A DNA stretch of 64,000 bases from Streptomyces chartreusis (GCF_008704715.1 NZ_CP023689.1:5208001-5272000), one strand, 5' to 3'; numbered from the stretch's first letter, positions 37,265-46,669 are shown. Numbers and translations are program-made. Notes: generated from the letters alone by a model not told the origin.

Positions 37265-38191
37265 TCAGGTCTCCGTGCGGTACATCAGGTCGGTCTCGTA
37301 CGTCGTGAACCCGAGCCGCTCGTACACCGACACCGCCGCCTTGTTGTCCGCGTCCACGTAGAGCATCGCCACGGGCAGCCCCTGGGCTGCCAGGTGCCGC
37401 AGGCCGATCGTCGTCAGGGCCTTGCCCAGACCGCCGCCCTGGGCGCCCGGCCGCACCCCGAGGACGTACACCTCGCCGAGCCCCTCCTCCGCGTGGACCT
37501 TCGTCCAGTGGAAGCCGACGAGTTCACCGCCCCGTTCCGCCAGGAAGAACCCGGCCGGGTCGAACCACGGCTCCGCCTTGCGGTCGTCGAGGTCGCGCTG
37601 GACGAGGGAGCCCTGCTCGGGGTGGTGGGCGAAGGCGGCGGCGTTCACGGCGAGCCAGGCCGCGTCGTCCTGGCCGGGCACGAAGGCGCGGACCGTGACG
37701 CCCTCCGGGAGCACCGGGTCCGGCAGGTTCAGATCGGCCAGCGGGCGGCGCATCTGGCGCAGTTCGCGGAACAGGGTCAGGCCGAGGACCTGGGAGAGAT
37801 GGCGGGCGGCGGCGTGGCCGCCGTGGGCCCACACCCGCAGCCGCTTGCCGGACGCGCCGAGCAGCGCCGCCCCGAGCGCGCGGCCGTGGCCGTGCCCGCG
37901 GTGCGAGGGGTGCACGACGAGCTCGGCGGCCGGGGCCTCCACCGGGTCGGTGTCCTCCAGCTGGGCGTAGCCGACGAGTTCGCCGGCGACGGTCAGCAGC
38001 AGATGCGAGACGCCCTCGCGCTCTCCGCCGCGCAGCTGGAGCCGGCCTTGTTCGGACACCGCCTGCTGCCCGTCGTTCCGGGCGGCCTCCGCCAGCAGCT
38101 CCAGTACGGCCTCGGTCTGCTCGGAGGTGAGCGCGGAGTAGGTCTCGATGGCACGGGTGGGGAGGGGGCGTGCGGTGTCGTCGCTGGTCAT
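37265..38191 (-). CDS. mshD: Mycothiol synthase (acetyltransferase MshD)
   Basis: A 308-residue double-GNAT protein. The N-terminal domain has VVHPSHRGHGHGRALG. The active C-terminal domain has VYVLGVRPGAQGGGLGKALT and ends LYVDADNKAAVSVYERLGF. MshD acetylates Cys-GlcN-Ins with acetyl-CoA, the last step of mycothiol synthesis, the main low-molecular-weight thiol of actinomycetes. ATG 38191: no ribosome-binding site is present but TACCCT ends 7 bases upstream, so a leaderless transcript is likely. Length fits the family. Confidence 0.93.
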   Translation of the reverse strand: MTSDDTARPLPTRAIETYSALTSEQTEAVLELLAEAARNDGQQAVSEQGRLQLRGGEREGVSHLLLTVAGELVGYAQLEDTDPVEAPAAELVVHPSHRGHGHGRALGAALLGASGKRLRVWAHGGHAAARHLSQVLGLTLFRELRQMRRPLADLNLPDPVLPEGVTVRAFVPGQDDAAWLAVNAAAFAHHPEQGSLVQRDLDDRKAEPWFDPAGFFLAERGGELVGFHWTKVHAEEGLGEVYVLGVRPGAQGGGLGKALTTIGLRHLAAQGLPVAMLYVDADNKAAVSVYERLGFTTYETDLMYRTET

Positions 38192-38361
38192 GCGTACGAG
38201 GGTAAGGGGCGGTCCGGGCAAAGTCCCGGCACGGAAATCAAGGGCGGCGGCAACCTCAGAAGCAACCAGGCTGTAACCCGGAACCCCCTGTCGCGCTACG
38301 CGCGTTGACTCTAGGCTGCCGCCCGACGGGGCCATGTCATTCACGACTCACAGGGGGGCGG

Positions 38362-40176
38362 ATGTCAGCCACATCCCACCAGCACGACCGCAGACGCCGT
38401 ACGTACGCTCTGGTCGCGACCGCCGCGACGCTCGCCACCGCGGGCGCGCTGGCCGCGGCTCTCCCCGCGACGGCTTCGGCGGGCGAGAGCTCCCAGAAGC
38501 ACGGCGGCGGTCACCACCTCAGCCGCTACCAGGACGTCCAGCTGCTGTCGTTCAACGACCTGCACGGCAACCTGGAGCCGCCGGCCGGCTCCTCCGGCCG
38601 GGTCACCGAACTCCAGGCGGACGGCACGACGAAGACCATCGACGCGGGCGGTGTGGAGTACCTCGCCACCCACCTGCGCCAGGCCCGCGAGGGCCAGAAG
38701 TACTCCATCACCGCGGCCGGCGGCGACATGGTCGGCGCCTCCCCGCTGATCTCGGGCCTCTTCCACGACGAGCCCACCATCGAGGCGCTGAACAAGCTCG
38801 ACCTGGACGTCACCTCCGTCGGCAACCACGAGTTCGACGAGGGCGCGAAGGAGCTGGCCCGCCTGCAGAACGGCGGCTGCCACCCGACGGCCGGCTGCTA
38901 CACGGACAAGAAGTTCAAGGGCGCCGACTTCCCGTACCTGGCGGCCAACGTGCTCAGCGAGAAGAGCGGCAAGCCGGTCCTCGCGCCGTACTGGGTGTGG
39001 AAGAAGAAGGACGTCAAGATCGGCTTCATCGGCGTGACCCTGGAGGACACTCCGGGCGTCGTCTCCGCCGAGGGCGTCAAGGGCCTGAAGTTCAAGGACG
39101 AGGTCGAGACGATCAACAAGTACGCCAAGGTGCTCCAGCGCCAGGGCGTGAAGTCGATCGTCGCGCTGATCCACGAGGGCGGGCAGCCGGCCTCCGGCGC
39201 GTACAACTACAACTGCGACTCCCCGGGCGCGGGCGACGGCATCTCCGGCCCGATCGCCGACATCGCCAAGAACGTCACGCCGTCCGTGGACGCGCTGGTG
39301 ACGGGCCACACGCACGCGGCCTACGTCTGCACGATCCCCGACCCGTCGGGCAAGCCCCGCATGGTCACCTCCGCGGCGTCCTTCGGCCGGCTCTACACCG
39401 ACACGACGCTGACGTACGACCGCTTCACCGGCGACATCTCCCGTACGGCCGTGAAGTCCGCGAACCGCGTGGTCACCCGGGACGTCCCCAAGGCGCCCGA
39501 CATGACCGAGCTGATCTCGAAGTGGAACACCCTCGCGGCGCCCATCGGCAACCGCGCGATCGGCTACATCTCCGCCGACATCCCCAGCACCGGCACCGAG
39601 TCCCCGCTCGGCGACCTGATCGCGGACGCGCAGCTCGCGTACGGCAAGGAGCTGGACCCGGAGACGGACCTCGCGCTGATGAACCCGGGCGGCATCCGGG
39701 CACCGCTGACGTACGCGGCCAAGGGCGCCGAGGGCGACGGCGTGGTGACCTACGCCGAGGGCTTCACGGTGCAGCCGTTCTCCAACACCCTGAACCTCCA
39801 GGACCTCACCGGCGCGCAGCTGATCCAGGTGCTCAAGGAGCAGGTCAGCGGCACGAACGCGGCGTCCCCGAAGATCCTCCAGATCTCCTCGGGCCTCACC
39901 TACACGCTGGACCTGACGAAGTCCGGCGCGGACCGTGTGGTGACGGACTCCGTCAAGCTGAACGGTGCGGCGATCGACCCGGCTGCCACCTACCGCGTCG
40001 CGATGAACAACTTCCTCGCGGGCGGCGGCGACGGCTTCACGACGCTGGGCCAGGGCACCAACGACCTCGTCGGCACGGACGACCTGACGGTGCTGGAGAA
40101 GTACCTGACGGCCAACTCCTCGGCGACGAACCCGATTCAGCCGCCGGCGGCGGACCGGATCACCGTGGTGAAGTAG
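38362..40176 (+). CDS. Secreted 5'-nucleotidase / metallophosphoesterase (UshA-like)
   Basis: A 604-residue exported enzyme. A signal peptide (about 1-40, cleaved near ATASAGES) precedes the metallophosphatase domain with LLSFNDLHGNLEP, GGDMVGASP, SVGNHEFDEG and GHTHAAY (di-metal ligands). A C-terminal 5'-nucleotidase substrate domain follows (STGTESPLGDLIADAQLAY, MNNFLAGGGDGF). It releases phosphate and nucleosides from extracellular nucleotides, fitting the neighbouring phosphate genes. ATG with GGGGGGCG upstream. Confidence 0.93.
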   Translation: MSATSHQHDRRRRTYALVATAATLATAGALAAALPATASAGESSQKHGGGHHLSRYQDVQLLSFNDLHGNLEPPAGSSGRVTELQADGTTKTIDAGGVEYLATHLRQAREGQKYSITAAGGDMVGASPLISGLFHDEPTIEALNKLDLDVTSVGNHEFDEGAKELARLQNGGCHPTAGCYTDKKFKGADFPYLAANVLSEKSGKPVLAPYWVWKKKDVKIGFIGVTLEDTPGVVSAEGVKGLKFKDEVETINKYAKVLQRQGVKSIVALIHEGGQPASGAYNYNCDSPGAGDGISGPIADIAKNVTPSVDALVTGHTHAAYVCTIPDPSGKPRMVTSAASFGRLYTDTTLTYDRFTGDISRTAVKSANRVVTRDVPKAPDMTELISKWNTLAAPIGNRAIGYISADIPSTGTESPLGDLIADAQLAYGKELDPETDLALMNPGGIRAPLTYAAKGAEGDGVVTYAEGFTVQPFSNTLNLQDLTGAQLIQVLKEQVSGTNAASPKILQISSGLTYTLDLTKSGADRVVTDSVKLNGAAIDPAATYRVAMNNFLAGGGDGFTTLGQGTNDLVGTDDLTVLEKYLTANSSATNPIQPPAADRITVVK

Positions 40177-40186
40177 TTCAAGAGCG

Positions 40187-40208
40187 AAGTTTGTGACCTG
40201 GCGTGAAC
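40187..40208 (-). promoter_or_regulatory. PHO-box-like direct repeat (minus orientation)
   Basis: On the minus strand GTTCACGCCAG followed by GTCACAAACTT forms two 11-bp units resembling PHO boxes. It lies between the nucleotidase stop and the DUF2993 gene and points toward the nucleotidase 3' end, so its role is unclear. Confidence 0.3.
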
Positions 40209-40269
40209 TAGATCGCAAACCTTCGGTAGCGGTTGCGGGTGGGGGGCGTGTACATGGTCGGATGGGCCG

Positions 40270-41475
40270 ATGCGTTCCCCCCACCACATAACGGCGCATC
40301 CCTATCGAAACCCGTACGAAGAACTCGGCAGTCTGGACCGTGGTCCGCTGGATGAGTTCCTCGTCGAGGACGTGGATCCGGAAGGGGCCCAGGGTGATAC
40401 CTGGGCCCCGCCCAACCACCGCAAGGGCAGCCGGCGCAAGCGGCGCGGCCGCCTGGCGGGCCTGCCCTTCGCGATGAAGGCCGTCGTCGGGATCCTCGTC
40501 GTCGCCGCCTTCGTCACCCTCGCCGACCGCTGGGCGCTGCTGTACGCCGAGCGCAGAGCGGCGGACACCCTCAAGACCCGGCTGAAGCTCACGGCGGCTC
40601 CCGAGGTCGAGATCGCCGGCTTCCCCTTCCTCACCCAGCTCGCCGACGAACGGCTGGACTCGGTCAAGGTGACCGTCCCCGACGTCGCCGCCGACCGGAT
40701 CTCGCTGGCCCAGGTGACCGCGACGGCGAAGGACGTACGGCTGGACACCGACGGCCCGGCCTCGGTGCGCGGCGCCGACGTCCCCCGCCTGGAAGGCGAC
40801 GTCCTGCTCTCCTTCGCCGACCTGAACCGTGAACTCGGCGCCTCCCAGGTGACGTTCACCGGCGAGGGGCGTGACCGGGTCCGCGCGCGCGGCACCCTGC
40901 CGGTCGCCGGGCACGACCTGCGGCTGCGGGCCGAGGCCCGGATCGTGCGCAACGGCGACCGCGGCATCGCCACGCACATCGGCGGGATGCGCCTGGACAT
41001 CGGCGACCTCGCCACGTACCGGCCCGGCGCCCGCACCTCCGAGGGCCTGCACCTCAGCCGCGAGTCGGTGGCCCGGCTCGCCCACGAGACCCGCAAGGCG
41101 AAGGCGCTGCTGTCCGTCCCGGCGGTGGTACGGCGCCTCGGCGTACCCGACTCCCTCGTCCGCGAGGCGCTGGCCAACGAGTCCAAGCTCACCGAGCTGG
41201 TCGGCACCCCGCGCTTCCTGCACCAGGCGATGCGCCTGAACCTGATCGACCTGGCCCTGGACCACCCTCAGCTGCTGGCTCTCCTGGGCTTCGACCCGGC
41301 CCTCCTGGACGCCCTGCCCCGCCTCACCCGCCCGGTCCTCACCGACCAGCTCTCCCTCGGCTTCCGCCTCCCGGAACCCCCGAGCGGTCGGGTGACGCTG
41401 CGGGACGTGCGGGTGGAGAAGGACGGGATCAGGGTGCGCCTGGAGGGCGCGGACCTGGCGGTGGGCCGCCCGTAA
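40270..41475 (+). CDS. DUF2993 (LmeA-like) membrane-anchored protein
   Basis: A 401-residue protein with a 60-residue acidic/basic cytoplasmic tail, one membrane anchor (about 70-90) and a large extracytoplasmic DUF2993 domain beginning EVEIAGFPFLTQL. Family member LmeA binds phosphoinositides and acts in envelope glycolipid maturation in mycobacteria. A similar lipid-binding role is inferred. It shares GFPFLTQ and overall layout with 57824-58561, so the window has two paralogues. ATG is preceded by GGATGGG, a weak ribosome-binding site. Confidence 0.83.
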   Translation: MRSPHHITAHPYRNPYEELGSLDRGPLDEFLVEDVDPEGAQGDTWAPPNHRKGSRRKRRGRLAGLPFAMKAVVGILVVAAFVTLADRWALLYAERRAADTLKTRLKLTAAPEVEIAGFPFLTQLADERLDSVKVTVPDVAADRISLAQVTATAKDVRLDTDGPASVRGADVPRLEGDVLLSFADLNRELGASQVTFTGEGRDRVRARGTLPVAGHDLRLRAEARIVRNGDRGIATHIGGMRLDIGDLATYRPGARTSEGLHLSRESVARLAHETRKAKALLSVPAVVRRLGVPDSLVREALANESKLTELVGTPRFLHQAMRLNLIDLALDHPQLLALLGFDPALLDALPRLTRPVLTDQLSLGFRLPEPPSGRVTLRDVRVEKDGIRVRLEGADLAVGRP

Positions 41476-41647
41476 TGAATTCTATGTAAGGGCGATTTAG
41501 TTCCTGGAATCCTCTGAAAAACCCTCTCAGGCGCAATTAATAGAGGTCTCAGCGGAATTGGTGATTTTCGGGTTCGAGGTCCCGTAATGTTTTCCATGTC
41601 GAAAGCGATCGACACGAGAACAAAATCCGCAGAGCAAGGAGATCCCG

Positions 41648-41773
41648 ATGAGCTTCCACAAGGTCGCCCCGGTCAAGACGTCCCGCAAGCCCGCCCCGGC
41701 GCCGGCGTCGAAGAAGAAGGCACCCGCGAAGAAGGCGGCTCCGAAGCGGCGCCCGGTTTCCCATAAGTGCTGA
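41648..41773 (+). CDS. 41-residue Lys/Ala/Pro-rich basic protein (histone H1-like)
   Basis: A very small protein: MSFHKVAPVKTSRKPAPAP, then ASKKKAPAKKAAPKRRPVSH and KC-stop. It has eleven Lys and three Arg and almost no acidic residues. The PAKKA pattern resembles histone H1 and the tails of actinobacterial HupS/Lsr2-like nucleoid proteins, so nucleic-acid binding is likely, though a ribosome-associated role is possible. Perfect AAGGAG 7 bases before the ATG. It sits in an unusually AT-rich stretch (41476-41647) and is followed by a hairpin terminator, so it is a monocistronic gene. Confidence 0.8.
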   Translation: MSFHKVAPVKTSRKPAPAPASKKKAPAKKAAPKRRPVSHKC

Positions 41774-41808
41774 GGCCGTAGCCGTACGAGACAAATAAGA
41801 AAGACGGC

Positions 41809-41845
41809 GAGGCGGGGTCACCGGATTACACCGGGGCCCCGCCTC
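41809..41845 (+). terminator. Hairpin terminator after the basic small protein
   Basis: GAGGCGGGG (41809-41817) pairs with CCCCGCCTC (41837-41845) around a loop containing CCGG repeats. It lies 36 bp after the stop and 37 bp before the next gene. No T tract. Confidence 0.7.
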
Positions 41846-41881
41846 CCGCATGTCCGAGGGCTTCGGGAAAGGGACTTGAGC

Positions 41882-43648
41882 ATGAGGGAAGTGCGCGACG
41901 CCTTCCGGCGGTTCTGGCCGCTGACACGGGGCGACCGGAAGTGGCTGGCCGTCATCGTGGCCTGCGTGGTGGTGGCCGCGCTCGCCGAGACCGCGTCGAT
42001 CCTGCTGTTCGCGCAGCTCACCGACCATGCGCTGAAGACCGGTTCGCCGGCGGCGTTCTGGGGTCCGGCGGCGGCCTGGCTGGGCGTCGCCGCGCTGGGC
42101 GCGCTCGTCGGCTACCTGGGCAACTCGCTCGCCACCTGGACCGCCGAGAGATTCGTACTGCGGCTGCGCGCGAAGGTGTTCCGGCACGTGCAGGACATGC
42201 CGCCGCACTTCTTCCAGAAGCACCGCCGGGGCGACCTGGTCGAGCGGCTCACCGGGGACGTCGAGGCCATCGAGCAGATGGTCGTCTCGGGCGTCGTCGG
42301 CACCGTCGCGGCCGCGTTCTCGGCCCTCTTCTACTCCGCGGCGGCCCTCTGGCTGCGCTGGGACCTCGCGCTCGTCACCTTCGTGCTCGCGCCCCTGTTC
42401 CTGCTGGCCGCCCGCCGCTTCGCCGGCCGTATCCGCACCGCCTCCCAGGACGAGCGGATCGCCGACGGCTCGATCACCTCGGTCGTCGAGGAGTCCCTGG
42501 CCAACGTCGTCCTCACCCAGGCGTACAACCGCCGCCGCGCCGAGGAGAGGCTGCTCGAGAGGGAGGCGCGGGCCTGGATGAAGGCGTCCGTGCGGGGCGC
42601 CCGACTCGGCGAGATGTACGAGCAGTTCGTCGAGGTCGTGGAGACGGTCTGCGTGCTGACCGTGATCGGTCTGGGCGTCTGGGAGATCTCCGCGGGCCGG
42701 ATGACGCTCGGGCAGCTTCTCGCCTTCGCCGCCTTCATCGGCTACCTCTACCCGCCGGTCCGCAGCCTCGGCCAACTCGGTCTCACCCTCACCGCCGCCA
42801 CCGCCGGCGCCCAGCGCCTCGGCGAGATCCTGGACGCCGAGCCCGCCGTCACCGACCCCGCCGAGCCGCTCGCGCCCTGGCCGGTGCGGGGCCGGGTCGG
42901 CTTCCACGGGGTGAGCTTCGGATACCCCGGGGCGGCGCGGGCGTCGGTGTCCGACCTGAGCTTCTCGGCGGACCCCGGCGAACTGATCGTCGTCACCGGC
43001 CCGTCCGGCGCGGGCAAGTCGACGACGGCCAAGCTCCTGACCCGCTTCTACGACCCGCTGTCCGGCGTGATCACCCTGGACGGCGTGCCGCTGCCGCACC
43101 TCGGCCTCGACTTCCTGCGCGAGAACGTCGCCCTGCTCCCGCAGGAGACGCTGATCCTCAACGGCACCGTCCGCGAGAACATCGCCTGCGGCCGGCCCGG
43201 CGCGAGCGAGGCGGACATCGAGCGGGCGGCCCGTGCGGCGGCGGCCCACGACTTCGTCACCGCGCTCCCCGAGGGGTACGACACCCATGTCGCCCCCGGC
43301 ACGGCGGCGCTGTCCGGCGGCCAGCTCAAGCGGATCACCATCGCCCGCGCGATGCTGCGCGCCGCCCCCGTCCTGGTACTTGACGAACCCACGGCCGGCC
43401 TCGACTCGGTGGCCGCCCGCCAGGTCGTCCAGCCGCTGCGCCGCCTGATGTCCGGCCGCACGACGATCATGATCACCCATGACCTCACCCTGGCCCCGGA
43501 CGCGGACCGGGTGCTGGTCATGGACGAGGGCCGGCTGGTGGAGGCGGGGACCCACGCGGAGCTGATGGCGTGGGGCGGGGTGTACGCGCGACTGGCGGGG
43601 CCACCCGGTGCGGCGACGGTCGGCCCCGGCATGCTCGGCCTGCACTGA
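41882..43648 (+). CDS. ABC exporter (fused membrane and ATPase domains)
   Basis: A 588-residue half-transporter. A six-helix ABC_membrane domain (about 20-310) is followed by an ATPase with Walker A GPSGAGKST, Q-loop LLPQETLILNGTVRENI, signature LSGGQ and Walker B VLVLDEP. It would work as a homodimer exporting a lipid, peptide or drug. ATG 41882 is preferred (AAAGGGAC upstream). TTG 41876 is too close to that site. The upstream small basic protein gene ends with its own hairpin, so this gene is probably separate. Confidence 0.92.
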   Translation: MREVRDAFRRFWPLTRGDRKWLAVIVACVVVAALAETASILLFAQLTDHALKTGSPAAFWGPAAAWLGVAALGALVGYLGNSLATWTAERFVLRLRAKVFRHVQDMPPHFFQKHRRGDLVERLTGDVEAIEQMVVSGVVGTVAAAFSALFYSAAALWLRWDLALVTFVLAPLFLLAARRFAGRIRTASQDERIADGSITSVVEESLANVVLTQAYNRRRAEERLLEREARAWMKASVRGARLGEMYEQFVEVVETVCVLTVIGLGVWEISAGRMTLGQLLAFAAFIGYLYPPVRSLGQLGLTLTAATAGAQRLGEILDAEPAVTDPAEPLAPWPVRGRVGFHGVSFGYPGAARASVSDLSFSADPGELIVVTGPSGAGKSTTAKLLTRFYDPLSGVITLDGVPLPHLGLDFLRENVALLPQETLILNGTVRENIACGRPGASEADIERAARAAAAHDFVTALPEGYDTHVAPGTAALSGGQLKRITIARAMLRAAPVLVLDEPTAGLDSVAARQVVQPLRRLMSGRTTIMITHDLTLAPDADRVLVMDEGRLVEAGTHAELMAWGGVYARLAGPPGAATVGPGMLGLH

Positions 43649-43664
43649 CCCCGAGCATGCCGGG
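43625..43664. terminator. 14-bp perfect hairpin across the exporter stop codon
   Basis: CCCGGCATGCTCGG (43625-43638) and its exact complement (43651-43664) flank a 12-base loop containing the TGA stop. It lies between convergent genes and can serve both strands. Confidence 0.8.
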
Positions 43665-43685
43665 AGTCCCGGCCGCTGCCCGAGG

Positions 43686-44462
43686 TCAGGTCAGGCGGCG
43701 GACGCGCTGGTTCGTCAGGTCGTAGCGGGCGCCGACGATGGCCAGTCGGCCGCTCGCGACCTTCGCGGCGAGGTCGGGTTCGGCGGCGAGCCGGGCGCGG
43801 ACGGCGCGGACGTTGACGTCGATGGTCGAGTCGACGCGGGCGTCGCCCTGCTTCGTGTGATCTATGTTCGGGGCTATCTGGTCGGCTATGTACTGGATGT
43901 GGGCGGGCAGCCGCTCCCCGGACTCGTCCGCCTCGACGGCCGCCTTCACCGCGCCGCACGACTGGTGCCCGAGCACCAGCACCAGCGGTATGTCCAGTTC
44001 CAGGACCCCGTAGGCGACGCTGCCGAGCACGGCCTCGTCCAGCACCTCGCCCGCGGAGCGCACGGTCATCAGGTCGCCGAGTCCCTGGTCGAAGACCAGC
44101 TCCGGCGGTACGCGCGAGTCGATGCAGCCGAGGACGACGGCGAACGGGTGCTGACCCGACGTCAGGCTCTGCCGCACCGCGGGCGACTCGTCGGGGTGGC
44201 GCTCACGGAAGGTGCGCCAGCGCAGATTCCCGGCGGCCAGCTCGCGCAGGGCCTCGTCGGGCGTCTCCGGCCGACGACGGGAGGCGGGGGTGGGTGTGGG
44301 GGTGGCGGATGCGGGGGCGGTGCCGAGGGCTGCGGTGGCCCCCAGTGCCGCGGCTCCGGTGAGCCCGAACCGCAGGAGTGCGCGGCGGGCGGGAGAGGTG
44401 TGGGGGAACCGCTTGTGGGCGGATGCGGTCGGCTCGGCGCCGACGGATCTATCAGCGTTCAC
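43686..44462 (-). CDS. Tat-exported beta-class carbonic anhydrase
   Basis: A 258-residue enzyme. A twin-arginine signal (ARRALLRFGLTGAAALG, cleaved near PASA, residue 53) precedes a beta-CA domain with zinc ligands Cys113, His166 and Cys169 and the Asp115/Arg117 dyad (CIDSR, GHQSC). It interconverts CO2 and bicarbonate outside the membrane. GTG 44462 is chosen because TACGTT ends 7 bases upstream (leaderless). The frame stays open to a TTG at 44531 without a ribosome-binding site. Confidence 0.88.
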   Translation of the reverse strand: MNADRSVGAEPTASAHKRFPHTSPARRALLRFGLTGAAALGATAALGTAPASATPTPTPASRRRPETPDEALRELAAGNLRWRTFRERHPDESPAVRQSLTSGQHPFAVVLGCIDSRVPPELVFDQGLGDLMTVRSAGEVLDEAVLGSVAYGVLELDIPLVLVLGHQSCGAVKAAVEADESGERLPAHIQYIADQIAPNIDHTKQGDARVDSTIDVNVRAVRARLAAEPDLAAKVASGRLAIVGARYDLTNQRVRRLT

Positions 44463-44602
44463 GGGCAGGAACGTACGCTCGAATGACAGGACATCAGTTC
44501 GCGTTGCCGAATCATGGGCGGACGCGGGCAACCCATGATCGGGTTTTGGCCCGCTCTTGGTGTTCTCCCGCGCCCGCCTTGACCTTCCGCCGGGGCCTCC
44601 TC

Positions 44603-46669
44603 TCAGGAGGCGGTCGGCGTCCAGTCCCCGAGCCAGTCCGCGACCTCCTGGGCCGCGGCCTGGGCGTCGGTCAGCTGGGGCCGGTCGGTGCTCGCCGGGC
44701 CCGAACCCGCGCCGCTGTTCCGGTACTCGGCGAACCGGTCGTCCTTCCAGGAGAACCCGCTCATGTCGGTCCAGGGCGTGGACTTCACGGCAGCACCGAG
44801 CGTGGTGTTGCGCACCGTCGTCTGGGGGTCGAGGGTGGCGTCGCCGCCGGCGTGCCAGGGCCGGCCGAGGTGGAAGCTGGACGCGGAGACGTCGCCGCCG
44901 ACGGAGGAGCTGGCGATCAGGATGCCCTTGCGGTTCGCGGCCGTGCTCGGGGCGGTGACGTACCCGCCCGAACTCCCGTCCCAGCGCTTCTTCAACGTGA
45001 TGACGGACCGGTCCACGACCGCCGTGGCCCGCCCGAAGATGAAGTCGACGTTGCCCATGACGTAGGAGTTCACGACGTACACCCGGCCGAGCCGGTCCTT
45101 CGCGGCCGTGTCCAGCAGCAGCGTGTCCTGATCACCGTCGACGATGACGCCGTCGAGGAACACCTTGTCGGCGGCGGTGCGCAGCGCAACGGCCTGATGG
45201 CCGCTCAGGTTCTGGTTCGCCTTCTCGTCGAAGTCGTTGGAGAAGGTCAGATTGCGGGCCTGGAAGTCGTCGGCCTCGACGGCGACGGTGGCGCTGCCGC
45301 CGGTGCCGTAGGTCCCCGAACCGTCGGGCTTCGGTGTCCCCGCCGCATTGTTGTAGACGATCACCGTGTCCTTGCGGCTGCCGCCGGTGCCCTGGATGGT
45401 GACGTGCGGCTTGTTGGCGGGCACCTTCACCGTCTCGCGGTACGTGCCCGGCTTCACGGCGATCACGACCCGCGAGGCGTTGTTCACCGGTACGGCGTTC
45501 ACGGCGGCCTGCACGGTCGAGTACTGCCCGCTGCCGTCCTTGGCGACGGTCAGGGTGGTGGCGGCCTTCACGCTCGCGGCGGAGGCACCGATGGAACTGC
45601 GGGGCCCGGTACCGGCCTTGAGCAGCGAGGGCACATTCGAGGCGGAGTCCGGCGTGTACGGGTAATAGTTCTTCGGGTCGAAGGCCGCACCGCCGCTCTC
45701 GTTACGGCCGCTGGTGCCGGAGAAGACGTTGCCGCGCTGGACGAGGGTGGCGGTGGTGTCCTTGATGACGGGGTTGTTCATGCCCTGGAAGAAGGAGTTC
45801 TCCAGGACCATCGCCGTCCTGCCGCGCGAGTAGTTGCCGTACGACGACTTGATGTCGGTGTCGGCCGCGTCCTCCAGGAAGTTGTTGTAGAGGTGCGCGT
45901 GGGCGGCGTTGTCGGTGGACGGGTTGCGCTGCTCGGTCTCGCGGATCCAGTTGTGGTGGATCGTTATGTCGGTGACGACGTTGTCCGTCCAGCCGATCCC
46001 GAAGGCCTTGTTGTCGTCGCTCAGTTTGTTCCAGGAGACGGTGACGTTCGTGCTGTCCTTGCGGACGTCGATGAGTCCGTCGGCCATGTGCCGAAGATCG
46101 TTGTGGTCGATCCACACATGATGCGCGCCGTCCATCTGGATCGCGTCGAAATCATGCTCCTTGTCGTTCCAGACACCCTGGTACGTGTCCCGGATGGTCA
46201 GGTTCCGGATGATCACGTTGTGCACACCGGAGCCGAGGAAGAAACCGCCGCCGACGATGTGCCCGGAGGTCCCGGACCCGACGATGGTCTTGTCGGACCG
46301 AACCTTGATCTCCTTCCCGACCGGATTCATGTCGATGGCGGCGGCCACGACGATGACGTACGGCTCGGTGGCCGTGGCGTACTTCTCCAGCTCGGCCCGT
46401 GTCCTGACGGTCACGACCTGCCCGTCGCGCCCTCCGTAAGTACCGTTCTGCCCTTGCGAGTCGACGGAGGCGAACCCGTCGGCGACGGCGGTGGCCCAGA
46501 CGGGAGCGGCGGCGGCCGCGGCGACGGCCCGCTGCTGCGCACCGGCCCCGAGCAGCCCGAGGTCCGGGCCGTAGGCGAGGGCGCCGGCGGCGGTCAGCAC
46601 CACAGGCACCCCGACCGCCAACACCGACCGGCCTCTGGGATGAGGCGCGTTATTGCGGTTCTCACTCAT
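44603..46669 (-). CDS. Bifunctional pectate lyase (PL1) - pectin methylesterase (CE8)
   Basis: A 688-residue secreted enzyme. After a signal-like segment (about 16-58, ending AAAAAAPVW) comes a PL1 parallel beta-helix with VWIDHNDL, DGLIDVRKDSTNVTVSWNKL and ITIHHNWIRETEQRNP. The second half is a CE8 pectinesterase with GSGQYSTVQAAVNAVP, YRETVKVP, GDQDTLLLD and VDFIFGRATAVVD. One polypeptide can de-esterify pectin and cut the product, suggesting life on plant material. ATG 46669 has only a weak GGATC upstream. Confidence 0.92.
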   Translation of the reverse strand: MSENRNNAPHPRGRSVLAVGVPVVLTAAGALAYGPDLGLLGAGAQQRAVAAAAAAPVWATAVADGFASVDSQGQNGTYGGRDGQVVTVRTRAELEKYATATEPYVIVVAAAIDMNPVGKEIKVRSDKTIVGSGTSGHIVGGGFFLGSGVHNVIIRNLTIRDTYQGVWNDKEHDFDAIQMDGAHHVWIDHNDLRHMADGLIDVRKDSTNVTVSWNKLSDDNKAFGIGWTDNVVTDITIHHNWIRETEQRNPSTDNAAHAHLYNNFLEDAADTDIKSSYGNYSRGRTAMVLENSFFQGMNNPVIKDTTATLVQRGNVFSGTSGRNESGGAAFDPKNYYPYTPDSASNVPSLLKAGTGPRSSIGASAASVKAATTLTVAKDGSGQYSTVQAAVNAVPVNNASRVVIAVKPGTYRETVKVPANKPHVTIQGTGGSRKDTVIVYNNAAGTPKPDGSGTYGTGGSATVAVEADDFQARNLTFSNDFDEKANQNLSGHQAVALRTAADKVFLDGVIVDGDQDTLLLDTAAKDRLGRVYVVNSYVMGNVDFIFGRATAVVDRSVITLKKRWDGSSGGYVTAPSTAANRKGILIASSSVGGDVSASSFHLGRPWHAGGDATLDPQTTVRNTTLGAAVKSTPWTDMSGFSWKDDRFAEYRNSGAGSGPASTDRPQLTDAQAAAQEVADWLGDWTPTAS

